A DNA stretch of 64,000 nucleotides from Brachionus plicatilis (lineage: Eukaryota; Rotifera; Eurotatoria; Ploima; Brachionidae). Below, piece after piece: positions 10,632 to 21,587 of the stretch. Within the stretch, counting starts at the first letter, position 1. Every line of letters starts with the position of its first letter. The stretch lies in the NCBI GenBank assembly GCA_010279815.1, contig QEOQ01000256.1:952269-1016268 (forward strand), read 5' to 3'. The translations under genes and the position numbers were made by a program. The notes beneath the pieces were generated by a model. That model did not search any database. It was not told the origin of the DNA and was given only the letters and a program-made list of their open reading frames with translations.

Positions 10632-11832
10632 ATGAAAAAAATATATGGATTTATTTTCTTATTCCTTGCTATAGAAATTTTGGATTTTGATTGTAAACAA
10701 TTGGAAGGCTATTTTACAAGGTATAAGAACAATAATTTTAATCAAATAGATAAAATTAATCAATTAAAATGTGCAATGGAATGTTTAAAAAAAGAAACTT
10801 GTAAAATGGCGATTGTGAACTATAAAAAATGTTCAATTCAACACGAAATTGTTCCATTCAACTCCATTGAAATGGATTATATTTTAATAAAAAAAATTAA
10901 AAATTCATTAAGATTAGATTCAAATTTTACATGTAAGTTTTAAAAAAAATATATAAAATAATTTTCTAAAATATAAATTTCAAGTAAAAATGACTCTGAA
11001 TAATCATACAGGTACGGTTTGGTCACTAGCAGTTCTTCGAAATGGCGACTTAGCGAGTGGATCATCAGATTCAAACATTAAAATTTGGAATTTAGAAGAT
11101 GGAAGTGTAAAAATGACTCTTAATAATCATTCAGATGAGGTTTTGTCACTAGCAGTTCTTCGAAATGGCGACTTAGCGAGTGGATCGTCAGATTCAACCA
11201 TTAAAATTTGGAATTTAGAAAATGGAAATGTAAAAATGACTCTGAACAATTATTCATTTCCGGTTTGGTCACTAGCAGTTCTTCAAAATGGTGACCTAGC
11301 AAGCGGATCAGATGATTCAACCATTAAAATTTGGAATTTAGAAGATGGAAGTGTAAAAATGACTCTGAATAATCATTCAAGTGGAGTTTATTCACTAGCA
11401 GTTCTTCGAAATGGCGACTTAGCGAGTGGATCATCAGATTCAACCATTAAAATTTGGAATTTAGAAAATGGAATTGTAAAAATGACTCTGAGTAATCATT
11501 CAGGTGGGATTTGGTCATTAGCAGTTCTTCAAAATGGTGACCTAGCAAGCGGATCAGATGATTCAACTATCAAAATTTGGAATTTAGAAAACGGAAGTGT
11601 AAAAATGACTCTGAATAATCATACAGGTGCGGTTTGGTCACTAGCAGTTCTTCAAAATGGTGACCTAGCAAGCGGATCATCAGATTCAACCATTAAAATT
11701 TGGAATTTAGAAAATGGAATTGTAAAAATGACTCTGAATAATCATTCAGATTATGTTGAATCACTAGCAGTTCTTCAAAATGGTGACTTAGCAAGTGGTT
11801 CAGGGGATTCAATTATAAAAATTTGGAACTAA
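10632..11832 (+). CDS. Secreted-type PAN domain plus seven-blade WD40 protein
   Basis: Two exons, 10632-10932 and 10985-11832, with a 52-bp GTAAGT...CAAG intron; the split codon gives Leu101 and the total is 382 residues. The chosen ATG starts a typical signal peptide (MKKIYGFIFLFLAIEIL); no better ATG lies upstream. Residues ~20-95 contain five cysteines (21, 47, 51, 57, 67) spaced like a short PAN/Apple domain. From residue ~103 come seven WD40 repeats of exactly 41 residues (123 bp). Each has SLAVL(R/Q)NGDLASGS, D-S-x-IKIWN, then (E/D)(D/N)G-x-VKMTL; seven blades should close one propeller. Blades are nearly identical in DNA, meaning recent amplification or gene conversion. WD40 propellers are normally intracellular scaffolds, so the signal peptide is odd. 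Exact function unknown. Confidence 0.85.
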
Positions 11833-12059
11833 ATTTTTATTCATATTTATGTCATGAAAATTCTCTTATCTTTTAAATAAAACTTAACATTACGTAAAAA
11901 TTTGATTTTAACTTGTTAATAAAAGACTCGAAAAAGTCGAATCTTTCAAATTTTAATAGGGCAAAGATGAAAATCTTTGCAAATGTTACCCAACTTAATG
12001 ACAAAATTTTCTATTTTGTTCTTTTGTTAAATTGAAAAAAAAATTTTTGTTCGTAACAA

Positions 12060-12260
12060 AATCGAATTCTTGGGCCTCTAGCGCAACATTAAAAATAAAT
12101 TTTTCCGGTATATACATTATTAGATAATGAAAAACCTTTAATTTTCTTTTGAATATCATCAAAATCGTTATTTACCTTAATAATAAACCTTTATTTTTTA
12201 CTAATAGTTGATTCAAATGTGCTTTCATTTCATACACAATATAAAAAAAATTAGATAATT
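12060..12260. repeat. Inverted repeat partner of 17325-17515
   Basis: TCTTGGGCCTCTAGCGCAAC, GGTATATACATTA, CCTTAATAATAAACCTTT and CATTTCATACACAAT occur here and, reverse-complemented with changes, at 17325-17515. The two lie 5 kb apart in opposite orientation: either ends of one large decayed element or two inverted copies of a short one. Confidence 0.6.
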
Positions 12261-12303
12261 AGTCCAAATTTTGAAATTTAAAAAATCATTAATTGATTTC
12301 AAC

Positions 12304-12563
12304 CGGACTTGTTATTAAGTCACAAGTTATAAGTCAAGTCAATGATTTAAAAAATCCATATTTGATACCGATAAAGTATTTGCTTCCAAATTGCTGGCTG
12401 TTAATCTTGACCTATGTGGTCTGTTAATGTAACCAGATTTAGAAAAAAATTCTTTCAACTGGTCAAAATGAAGCAGATATTGATAAAAATTTTTGTGCAA
12501 GTCATAACTTTTACTTAAATTTTTGTGACTTAGACTTAAAACTGTGACTTATAAGCAAGTCTG
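12304..12563. mobile_element. hAT-like MITE, family H2, inside a Tc1 transposase relic
   Basis: Starts CGGACTTGTTATTAAGTC and ends GACTTATAAGCAAGTCTG. A perfect 8-bp duplication ATTTCAAC flanks it (12296-12303, 12564-12571). The interior has repeated AAGTC motifs. It interrupts the minus-strand Tc1 transposase reading frame, so it is younger than that copy. Confidence 0.85.
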
Positions 12564-13054
12564 ATTTCAACCTTGCTTGCCACCAGCAATCATCTGATAA
12601 AAGTTTAGACGCATTCGTATTTTTTTTAAACAAATAAATTATTTTTCTTTTTTTTAATTCTCTTACTAAAACCCTTGATTTCCTATTAAACACCTCAAAA
12701 TTGGATTCATCACTAAAAATTACCATTCCCCAACGTTCAATTGTCCAGTTCAATCTTTCTTTACACCATTTTAATCTTTTGATTCTATCCGATGCCGTCA
12801 GCAATGGCTTTTTCAGAGCTATATAAGTTCCTTTCCTTTACTAGTTAGAAATCTCCTTACTATTTCTCTACTTATCTTAACATTTTTAAACTTAGAATTA
12901 AAATCAGAGGTCGACTTTTTATTACTTATTGTAGGATTTTTTCTTACCTGTATTAATAAACTATTTTGGTCCCTTTAAGTTAGCTTTCTTGGTCTCCCAG
13001 CCCTTGTTGATTCCTTTGCCATAGATAACATTATTTTTTCCTGCTGTTCTTACA

Positions 13055-13315
13055 NNNNNNNNNNNNNNNNNNNNNNNNNNNNNNNNNNNNNNNNNNNNNN
13101 NNNNNNNNNNNNNNNNNNNNNNNNNNNNNNNNNNNNNNNNNNNNNNNNNNNNNNNNNNNNNNNNNNNNNNNNNNNNNNNNNNNNNNNNNNNNNNNNNNNN
13201 NNNNNNNNNNNNNNNNNNNNNNNNNNNNNNNNNNNNNNNNNNNNNNNNNNNNNNNNNNNNNNNNNNNNNNNNNNNNNNNNNNNNNNNNNNNNNNNNNNNN
13301 NNNNNNNNNNNNNNN
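13055..13315. other. Assembly gap (261 N)
   Basis: Run of N inside the Tc1 relic. The sequence on its left (12884-13054) is repeated on its right (13316-13491), so the gap may be an unresolved join. Confidence 1.
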
Positions 13316-13491
13316 TTTTAAACTTAGAATTAAAATCAGAGGTCGACTTTTTATTACTTATTGTAGGATTTTTTCTTACCTGTTTTAATAAACTATTTTG
13401 GTCCCTATAAGTTAGCTTTCTTGGTCTCCCAGGCCTTGTTGATTCCTTTGGGGTGCCATAGATAACATTATTTTTTCCTGCTGTTCTTACA
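13316..13491. repeat. Duplicate of 12884-13054 across the gap
   Basis: Direct repeat of 171/176 bp with a few substitutions and one 5-bp difference (CCTTTGGGGTGCC against CCTTTGCC). The right copy keeps the transposase frame open (TPKESTRPGRPRKLTYRDQ). The left one has the 5-bp deletion and a stop. Two alleles placed in tandem, or a true local duplication. Confidence 0.8.
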
Positions 13492-13599
13492 CATTTTTTT
13501 GATATTCCTACTAATTTAGCCTATTACTTTTGGACTTATCTTTTAAGAGACCAATTATCTGACATCTAACTTCAATGGTAACGCTTTTTTTACCCATTT

Positions 13600-14305
13600 T
13601 TTTTTACCAAAGTTCCTAATTTTTTCTGGGTATTGTTTTTTCTGTCACAGACAGTCAGCAAAAAGTTTTATAGCATTATAGCGATGTTTCATCAATGAAT
13701 TTAACACTTAAAAGATAATTTTTAAATAAATACATTTACAAATCCATTTAAGTTAATAAATTAATTTTTAATTTTATTTATAATTTAATGGTGTGCGTCT
13801 AAACTTTTGTGCAAAGATTTTTGACTCAAATTTTTATGGACTTTATTTAATTTTAATTTTTCAGCTAAGTGTAAATTTTAAAATTTCATGTATTTTATAT
13901 CAATTAGTAGGGCAGAGTTAGTTCAATTAAAAATCGATTTTAATTTAATATAATTCTGAAACAAAATTTAGTATTTTTATGTCTGACAAAATAAACGTAT
14001 GAAAAAAATGCTCAAATTGATCAAATTAAACTCAAAATATTAAATAAATTGTTGTTTCTTAATAGAAATAATGCAGAGATGCATTTTTGGATTTAACATA
14101 CTAAGTTAAATAAAAAAATAAACTCTGCAATATCAAAATGCACAATGCAGAGTGCACAACATCGAAATGATGCTTTATTAAGTGGATAATAATTTGCGGA
14201 CTTTTGCAGATTTTACCATTATATTTAACAAAGCATATTAAAATCAAAAATTTACCTCTGCACTAATTCTTTTAAAAAAATTAAAATTTATTTTATAGTT
14301 TTACT
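13600..14305. other. AT-rich stretch with decayed repeat pieces
   Basis: No gene recognised. TGCAGAGATGCATTTTTGG and CAAAATGCACAATGCAGAG at about 14070-14155 form an imperfect hairpin, probably a MITE relic. Confidence 0.5.
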
Positions 14306-14770
14306 CAGAGTTGTTTAAAAGTCACAAGTCTTAAGTCAAGTCAAAGTCAAGACTTTGACTTGTTGGAAAAAATTTAAAAAGTACAAGTCTTGACTTTGTA
14401 ACTTTAAAGTTTTTATAAATTTATTTAAAGAAATTAATTATTGATTAAGAAATTTTATTAAATAAAAAATATTTTCATTTCATATATTTTATTAAAATAA
14501 AGTAATTAAGAATTTTAGGAATTTTTTATTTAACTTAAAGATAACTTTTATTTAAAAAATATTTAGTTTTAACTTAAATCTTTAAAAGATCAAAATTACA
14601 CCGCAAAAGTGTTGTAAAGTCAAGACTTTGACTTTAAATATTATTACTTGACGTATATTATTATTTGACTTTAATAAATATTTGACTTATTGGAAAAAAT
14701 TTAAAAAGTACAAGTCTTGGGTTAGTCAAGTCTTTTTGAGACTTTTTTTCGTGACTTTTGTACAAGTCTG
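14306..14770. mobile_element. hAT-like MITE, family H1, 465 bp
   Basis: Left end CAGAGTTGTTTAAAAGTC, right end GACTTTTGTACAAGTCTG. The flanking 8-mers are GTTTTACT (14298-14305) and GTTTTAGT (14771-14778), seven of eight identical. AAGTCAAGACTTTGACTT motifs recur inside. Longer than the 121-bp copy at 999. Confidence 0.75.
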
Positions 14771-14822
14771 GTTTTAGTTTGATTTGATCATTTTGAGCAT
14801 CAAAAATTGATCATCAACTTCA

Positions 14823-16785
14823 ATTTGCCTCAATTTTTTATAAAATTTTGTTATTCTGGTTTGTAATGTTTATTTCCTTTGAAAAGTGATTGAATTCTGT
14901 TTTCAAATAATCGAAAAAAACAATATAAATAATCATCGCAGAATAAGAATCATAGTGAAAAATTTTTGAGGAAAAATTCAAAGTTGTGAATAATATATAG
15001 TCTTTTATATTTAATGCTTCTCAAGTCAACTGACTGAACTATTTTTCTTTATCAAATTCACTTTTATCTTAATTGGCCAATTTTTTTGAATTTCACCCGA
15101 TTGCCCCGAAAAATAGCCCGATTTTCCCGAACATTTAAGTTTTTTATTTAGATTGCTCTTTTTATATTCAAATAGAATAAAAAAATAAATTTTTTTAAAA
15201 TCGATATTGATTTTACTACTTTTCAATTAATTTTTACAAACTTTTATAAAAAGTTTTTGAATAAACGAAACTGAGATTTAATTTTAGATCGATTTTTCTA
15301 ATTAAAATAGAAACAAAAACATTCACAAAACCCGAAATCAAGAATATCTCGCATAATAAGTGAACTTTGGTTATCCAAACTGATTATTCCCAGTTATTCA
15401 ACTATTGAATATAAATTTAAAAGTTTAAATGAATTATATATCTTTTTTTTATGTACATTTTTTTTCATATATTTTTATTCTAAAGGAGCATTAGCTCGTT
15501 ACAGATTAACAAAGAAATAAATTATTTAAAAGCTAAAAAATGAATTTTAAATATTTTTACAAATTTCCAAAAAATAAACTCATGCATAATTTTAATTTTA
15601 TAGAATTGAGATTAAAAATGCATGGAATAATTTAACAAAATATAAAATTTACTTAAATCCCAGGTTTAACATTTAAATTTTCTTAAATACCATATTAGAT
15701 TTTTCTAGATTTTTTTCTAATTGAGCTTAATATTTTAATTGTATTTAATCAATTCTTGAAAAACAAAATTTTGTTTAAAATAAAGATGCGTGTGCTTATA
15801 CAAAAAAATTCATTTTTCTACATTATTTTGATTGTTCTGTATTTTGATTATTCTACATTATTTTTTTTGGCAATTCTAAATTGGTTGTATTCTATTTTTT
15901 TATTTCTATATATTATTTTTTTCATGTTTTAATATACCTCCAGTAGATTATCATGTCGAAGAACTTCAATTCCACACAAAGCAGCAGAGGTTCCTGGGAA
16001 ATTGTAAAATCATTAATTTTTAGCAACCCTTATAAATAAAAGAAAAGCTACTGGCATAATTTCAAAGTAAGAAATTCATCTAAAACTAAGAAAATAAGAT
16101 AATTAACTAATTTAATAAAACGGATTTACTTTCAAAAATAAGAAAACGGGATAATTTTCTTTTTTTTTATGGATGATTTTTATTTGAGAGAAATTACGTG
16201 AAACTTTTTTAACGGAATAATTATTTTGGGATGAGTATTTAAAAAAAAAATTAATTTAATTTCAACTAAAATGAAATAAAATAAAACTAAACGATTCATT
16301 AATTTTTCAATTAATCATTATTTTTAAATTAAAAATCAAATCATATCATTTTGAGTTTCGAGTAAACTTTTGCTCAGCTATATCATAAGATCATGTCACA
16401 ATTGAAAACAAGCCAAAAAATTTTAAAAAAATCCTGATCAAGTCCAACAGGAAGTAATTGGCCTGTCGTATTATAGAGATTGATTTTGTGTGTAGGAATT
16501 GTATTTAAAAAAATTAAACATAAATATAAAAGTGAATTTGATAAAGCAAAATAGAGAAAAAATTAATTTTTTTTCCGGTGCCTTGAGAAGCATTAAATAT
16601 GATAGACTACATAATATTCACAACTATAAATTTTTTATTAAAAATTTTTAAACTAAGCTTGTGATGATTCTTCTAAAGGCTTTCTTTCGACTATTTGAAA
16701 ACATAATTCAATCAGTTTGCCAGTTTGCAAAGGAAGTGAACAATACAAACCAGTAAAACAAAATTTTATAAAAAATTGAGCATCA
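14823..16785. mobile_element. ~2 kb element with ~250-bp inverted repeats
   Basis: Left arm about 14823-15070, right arm about 16515-16785. Shared stretches are CAATTTTTTATAAAATTTTG, CTGGTTTGTA, CAAATAATCGAAA-like, ATATTTAATGCTTCTCAAG and TTTATCAAATTCACTTTTAT. The interior contains the second R15 repeat copy (15040-15270) partly within the left arm and otherwise featureless AT-rich sequence. No transposase frame seen, so non-autonomous or gutted. Confidence 0.65.
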
Positions 16786-16789
16786 TTTT

Positions 16790-18060
16790 TAGATCAAAGT
16801 AAGTGGACAAAATAAACTTGTTGAATAGAAATTTATTCGGTATATGATTAATTTTTAATTTTTAATCGAATTTAATTTTTACTCTTAGAATAAATACAAA
16901 AATTAGAATAAAGTTTAATTTTTAATTTTTTTTAATTTCGAATTTAACTCTACAATTTTTTAAGTTAATTGCAAAATAAATTCGTTTTGCGCTTACTCTT
17001 AGTTTAAAGTCAGACGTCAAGGTTTATTCTAAAAAAAAAAAAAAATTTTATTTTCTATAATCTATTTTATAAAATTTTAATTTCTATAACATGGTTTCGA
17101 TGGTATTAGTTCCGTATGGAAAAAACCCAAATTTTGATATTGTTCCAAGAGTAATGGTCACGAGTTTACGGTATTAGAAATACCGTATTTAAGAAGAAAA
17201 AAATGCTAGAAACTTTTTTGTTAATATTAAAATATAAATCAGATGATTTCTGGCGGCAAGCAGAGATGAAGCCAATTACTGATCTTTTAAATTTTAAATT
17301 AAAACTAATTGTTGAATTTTGTTTTATTGTGTATGAAATGAAAAATAATTTGAATCAACTTTAAGAAAAAACAAAGGTTTATTATTAAGGTATATAATGA
17401 TTTTGATGATTTTAACAAAAATAAGCCATATTGTTTGAGTTTTTGAATTATATATTAATGTATATACCATAAAAAAATTGTTTTTAGAGTCGCACTAAAG
17501 GCCCAAGAATTTTTATCAGCTTTCACGCAAGACCAAAATCTAAGCTCTAGCACATTTGGTTTGGCCTTAATTTTGATTTTAAATCAAAAATAGACTCTAT
17601 TTTTGATTCAAATCTACTAATGATTTTTTCTTTAATATAATATTTCTATTCTTAATCGCTGAATTTAATGCAATTGTAATTATATGAATTAACTAATTTT
17701 TTTAATCTTGTCATCAATTAAACATCGCCAGTAGGCGTTTTATGAAATTATAAATAAATAAAAAATATTTTTTTTAACATTTCGTGATCTTTTTTTTTTA
17801 TTATGGAGATTTTTTTTTTTTACAGAAATCCAGAAATCGGATTTCTGAACTGAGTTTTTTTCTAAAATAAAATAAATTTTAACACGTTTTTACAATTTTT
17901 ATTTGTCGCTTGAAACTTTTTCTTGCCAAAAAAATCAGTTTTATATACTTTGGTCTCTCCTCTTTAAAACATAGCTTTACGTTTTTTGACTGGATTTTTT
18001 ATTTTTCCAGTAGATTGAAGCAAAAACCCAATTTTGTAATAAAATAAAATGTGAAGAGTA
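16790..18060. other. AT-rich gene-free stretch
   Basis: Contains the 17325-17515 partner of the 12060-12260 repeat, a small hairpin (TTACGGTATTAGAAATACCGTA) at about 17170, and reverse-complement pieces of the 18.9-22.4 kb interspersed repeat (TGATCT...TTATTATGGAGA) at about 17785. No gene recognised. Confidence 0.5.
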
Positions 18061-18081
18061 AATAAAAAGAAAATTTCAAGT

Positions 18082-18350
18082 ATGAAAAACGCAAAAAAAT
18101 CTGAAAAAAATGATGGAGAATTATTTAGTGAAGAGCCGCGTGAGCACATCAACATTTCGCAGCAAGAAATTGAAGACAATTTATATGATTTCGGTTAGGT
18201 AAATTATAGAACAAATCAATCAAATTTTGGCTGTACAACCATTGTTGAATTAAGAGATGCTTCTACCCAAACTTCAGACTTCAAATCGCTTGACAATTGT
18301 TTTGAAAAAATTTGACTGGAACAATAAAGCAGATCTGAGTTCTTTACTAA
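18082..18350 (+). pseudogene. Hypothetical coding-like fragment with in-frame stops
   Basis: One frame reads MKNAKKSEKNDGELFSEEPR, then EHINISQQEIEDNLYDFG and TAG at 18196-18198. It continues open for 43 codons (containing TTIVELRDASTQTSDFKSL) to TGA. Composition is coding-like, unlike the flanks. GTAAAT right after the first stop could be a donor. The (A/S)TQTSDF pattern is seen in some transposon-associated proteins, but I do not recognise the family. Probably a relic. Confidence 0.3.
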
Positions 18351-18965
18351 AAGATAGTATAGGCTCTTGAAATTCAATTCATAATAGAATAATAAGTTTA
18401 ATTATTTAGTAAAACTCAATTTCTTAAGAAAAATAAATATTATAATACCAAATTAAATATTGAAACTTAATTAAATTCTTTTCAATTAAAAAATGTCATT
18501 AATTTTTAATAATTTTTTTTTATATTAAAAATATGTTTTAGTTTGTGGTGTTATATTTCTGAATTATGAAACAAAGCTATTAAAAAAAATGCAATCTTTT
18601 ACTTGATATAGGTCTAGGTGCAAATTAAAGAAAAATTAGGGTTTGGGATAATTATACCCTATTCGGAATAGATTTTAAAGACAAAAATTACAAATTTTTT
18701 TTTTCTTTTTCGTTTAAAAAATACTAAAAAAACTTACTGCAGGCAAACATATTTGTATTTCTGGTAAAAAAAATGTAAATGCTAAATACTCGTAAAAACT
18801 TAAAATTAAGAAGGTCCTTTGATGACACGAATTTATCCCATGAATTTTTTTTTGGCAGATATGAATTTTTCATCATGAAAATCCTAAATGATTTTTTTTT
18901 TCAATTTTTTAGTCATTTTGACTTATTACGGTATATCATTTTGGGCAACTTACAATAGGTAAAAT

Positions 18966-19076
18966 AAATAAAATTATATCAAAAGTTAAAATAAGAACAA
19001 ATCTCCATAATTAAAAGAAAAATAGATCACAAAATATGTGAAAATTAAAAAGATTTTTTACTGTCATTTTTAAAAG
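18966..19076. repeat. Interspersed repeat R19, copy 1
   Basis: ATTATATCAAAAG, CTCCATAATTAAAAGAAAAA and TAGATCACAAAATATGTG, followed by a TTTTACTGTCATTTT motif. Further copies lie at 20376-20630 and, twice in tandem, at 22150-22402. Confidence 0.7.
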
Positions 19077-19110
19077 AAGTAGTAGTGGTAGTAGTGGTAG
19101 TAGTGTGAGC
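19077..19110. repeat. (AGTAGTGGT)n microsatellite at a LINE 3' end
   Basis: Imperfect tandem of AGTAGTGGTAGT units directly at the 3' end of the minus-strand LINE. LINEs of the CR1/L2 type often end in such short tandem repeats rather than poly(A). Confidence 0.7.
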
Positions 19111-20360
19111 TGTAACACATTAGTGTGAGTGCAGTTCATAACGCTGCACTTTATCAGCTTGCAACCTAAGTTGCATTAAGTCAAAGTTCCTCAGTATTAG
19201 ATTCGGTAAACAGATCTTCTCCAGGTCTCCGACTTCATATGTCTATCAATTTTGGCCTTAAACTGATTGACCGTATCAGTCCCTGCTATTTCCGAGGGTA
19301 AAAGGTTCCAGGTTGTAGCTGTTCGGTTAAGTAAGAACTTATCCCTCATTGTCCATCCTTGCTTATCCCTTGTTATTTGGCTATTGTGTCTCCTGCTTGT
19401 CCCCTCACTTACTCTCTAATTCTCTCTAATATCCAAATCTACCTTCTCGAATCCTTTCTTTATCTTAAATATTTGTAATAAGTTCCCTCTTTTCCTTCTT
19501 GTTTCCAGGTCTGTTAAACCAAGCTCCCTAAGTTTTTCTTCGTACTCTAATCCTCTTAATTCTATTACCATCTTAGTCGCCTTTTTCTGGATTCTCTCGA
19601 CCTTATTAATTTCACTTTTAGTCATAAAATTCCGTACCGCCGAAGCGAATTCTAAATGCGTTCTGACGAAAGCTGGGTACAGCCTTTTAAACAACTCTTT
19701 ATTAAAAACTTTGAAAGTTTTCCTCATTCTACCTAAGGCACTGATAGCTTTAGATACAGCCGCTTCTACTTGTTTACTATGCTTCCCATCATTTGAAACC
19801 ATGATACCCAGATCTTTCTCGACCTCCGATTCCTGCAACCATACTTTTTCTTCCCCATGTTGAATGTAATATTTGTTTCTTGGGTTCTTCTTCCCGTAAT
19901 GCATGATTTTGCATTTCTTACTGTTTAAGGACATTGACCACTACTTGCACCAGTTATCTATTTCATTTACATCTGCTTGTAAATCTGATTGTGACATTTC
20001 GTTCCCCTCTAAAATCACCTTACTATCATCAGCGTACATCTCCATTATGTTATTTACTTTGTCTGGCAAGTCATTGATATATATCACGAAAATTAGGGGA
20101 CCTAATACTGATCCTTGAGGCACACCACTTGTAATATTTCTCCATCTTGATTCCGAAGTGCCCATAACCACCTTTTGCCTTCTATAGCTCAAGAATGCCT
20201 TAATCCAGTAAAGCAGTTTATCACATATTCCACACGCCTTAAGTTGAACAAAACCATGCTGTCTACTAGAGATCAAACTGTACTTGTATAAATGTGCTAT
20301 TATCCAATCTCTAACTGTTCCTTCCATTACCTTACAACATACTGATGTCAAGGAAAGTGG
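19110..20360 (-). pseudogene. Dead CR1/L2-like non-LTR retrotransposon (3' part of ORF2)
   Basis: 5'-truncated copy whose coding part runs from about 20360 to a stop at 19199-19197. Order: PLSLTSVCCKVMEGTVRDWI; then HGFVQLKACGICDKLL, a junction that has lost the segment with the first catalytic Asp (motif A); SGVPQGSVLGPL (motif B, about 20110); MEMYADDSKV (motif C). An in-frame stop after NWCK precedes NSKKCKIMHYGKK and the LGIMVSNDGKHSKQV connection. The thumb-like tail HNSQITRDKQGWTMRDKFLL-NR...TWNLLPSEI follows after a frameshift near 19415. The deletion, the stop and the frameshift show it cannot encode active reverse transcriptase. Its GC content is higher than the surroundings, suggesting a fairly recent arrival. 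Confidence 0.9.
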
Positions 20361-20375
20361 TCAAAATAACTAGTA

Positions 20376-20630
20376 AAAATTAAAAAAATTATATCAAAAG
20401 TAAAAAAAAAAATCTCCATAATTAAAAGCATACTTTGAAGAATCGTTTTTTCTGATATTTTTTTTTATTTTTTTTTATTATGGTATCTTTAATTTTTTAC
20501 TTCTCCTTAAAGGAGGTTAATTATAAATAAAATAAATAAAAGAAAAATAGATCACAAAATTTATGACAAAAAAATAATTTTTTGAAAATGACAATGATTT
20601 TTGAATTGTTGGACAAAAAAATGGAGTCAC
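20376..20630. repeat. Interspersed repeat R19, copies 2
   Basis: ATTATATCAAAAGTAAAAAA and CTCCATAATTAAAAG at 20385-20428, then AAGAAAAATAGATCACAAAA, TGACAAAAAAATAATTTTTT and TTTTTGAATTGTTGGACAAA at 20537-20618. The LINE at 19110-20360 lies between two copies, as if inserted into such a repeat. Confidence 0.65.
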
Positions 20631-20842
20631 TTAAAATAGCAGTATTTAAGATAGACAGGTTAATTGAGCATAAAAAAGTGATAGCACTAATTAAAATAGC
20701 CAAATATAAATAGAAATAAACTTTATTAAGATAGCAAAAGAAAAAATTAGCACCAATTAAATTAGCAATTTTTTACCTTGAAAAAAAAAGTTGAAATAAA
20801 AAAAATATCGACCTTGAAAAAGATTAATATTCTAATATTGAA

Positions 20843-21200
20843 GATAAGTTATCATAAAATTTATCAAAGGTATCCAATGAATAAGTTTTGACTATCTCAT
20901 TAATTCTTTCATCCAAAAGAATATACTTTGGCTTATGTTTATATATAGTTCCAGTTTCTAATTGACTATATTTTCTTCAGATTTTTTTTGTTCTTTACGA
21001 AACATATCTACTAAAAAGTACATAGAAAGATGTTTAATAAGCATATTACTAAATGCATTGTGCCAGGTCTCCGCGAAATTATTTGTACGTGGTAAACAAT
21101 CTTTAATTCTATAAGTCAAATTCCAAAGATCAATTTCAAACAATGGTTTGACATTTTTTGTCTCAACCCGAACACCTCTACCACGATCTCAATACCGTAT
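20843..21200 (-). pseudogene. MULE/FLYWCH-family transposase-like relic
   Basis: Minus-strand frame RGRGVRVETKNVKPLFEIDL, WNLTYRIKDCLPRTNNFAET, then WHNAFSNML and FRKEQKKSEENIV. After a one-base shift it continues QLETGTIYKHKPKYILLDER and ends NLSSILEY with TAA near 20843. The WN-x(10)-LPRTNN-x-x-E-x-WH core is what I recall from the C-terminal part of Mutator-like transposase domain proteins that often carry FLYWCH zinc fingers. Upstream coding has further frame breaks and no FLYWCH finger is visible. A single frameshift could also be an assembly error. Family assignment is from memory. Confidence 0.6.
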
Positions 21201-21587
21201 CCCCTTGTTTAGCGGCGCATGCTTTAATACCATGAGTAGGATATTTGGTGCGTGGTCTAACATAGACCACACAATGTTAAATTTTTTATTTTAAAAGTCC
21301 TATGGGTCACATAGTCGATACATATTAAAAACGTAGCGTTTATAATAGAAATTCAAATAGAAAAGCAGAGCTTTATCAAAAAAAGTCTTTATTAAAGACT
21401 CCGGGTTTTAAACTTAAAAAAAATTTAATATAAAAAATATTTATTGAGTTTGTTTTATAGATGCGACGTTAGAGTTATGGTAAAAAAAATATTAAATATA
21501 ATAAAAAAGTTTAATTTTAATTATTGACCCGGCATTTAAATTTAAAAATTTAAGACAAAAAAGAGAATAAAAAAATTAAAAAAAAAA

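Larger units (their letters stand above)
12564..13597 (-). pseudogene. Tc1-like transposase (broken)
   Basis: Minus-strand remains of a Tc1/mariner transposase. The start codon at 13597-13595 opens MGKKSVTIEVRCQIIGLLKD, the N-terminal helix-turn-helix, followed by SKKCVRTA and the GRPRKLT linker (about 13410). Farther down come LTASDRIKRLKWCKERLNW and VIFSDESNFEVF with the first catalytic Asp region (about 12700-12804). An in-frame stop lies near residue 29. The centre is interrupted by a 261-base N gap, beside which 171 bp is present twice. The C-terminal half, including the second Asp and the Glu, is lost at the MITE insertion. Tc1 transposases cut and paste by a DD34E mechanism; this copy is dead. 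Confidence 0.85.

Noticed and set aside
17964..18179. 71-codon minus frame
   Set aside because: Opposite the better coding-like + frame at 18082; no motif.
19903..20118. 71-codon + frame
   Set aside because: Antisense to the LINE reverse transcriptase.
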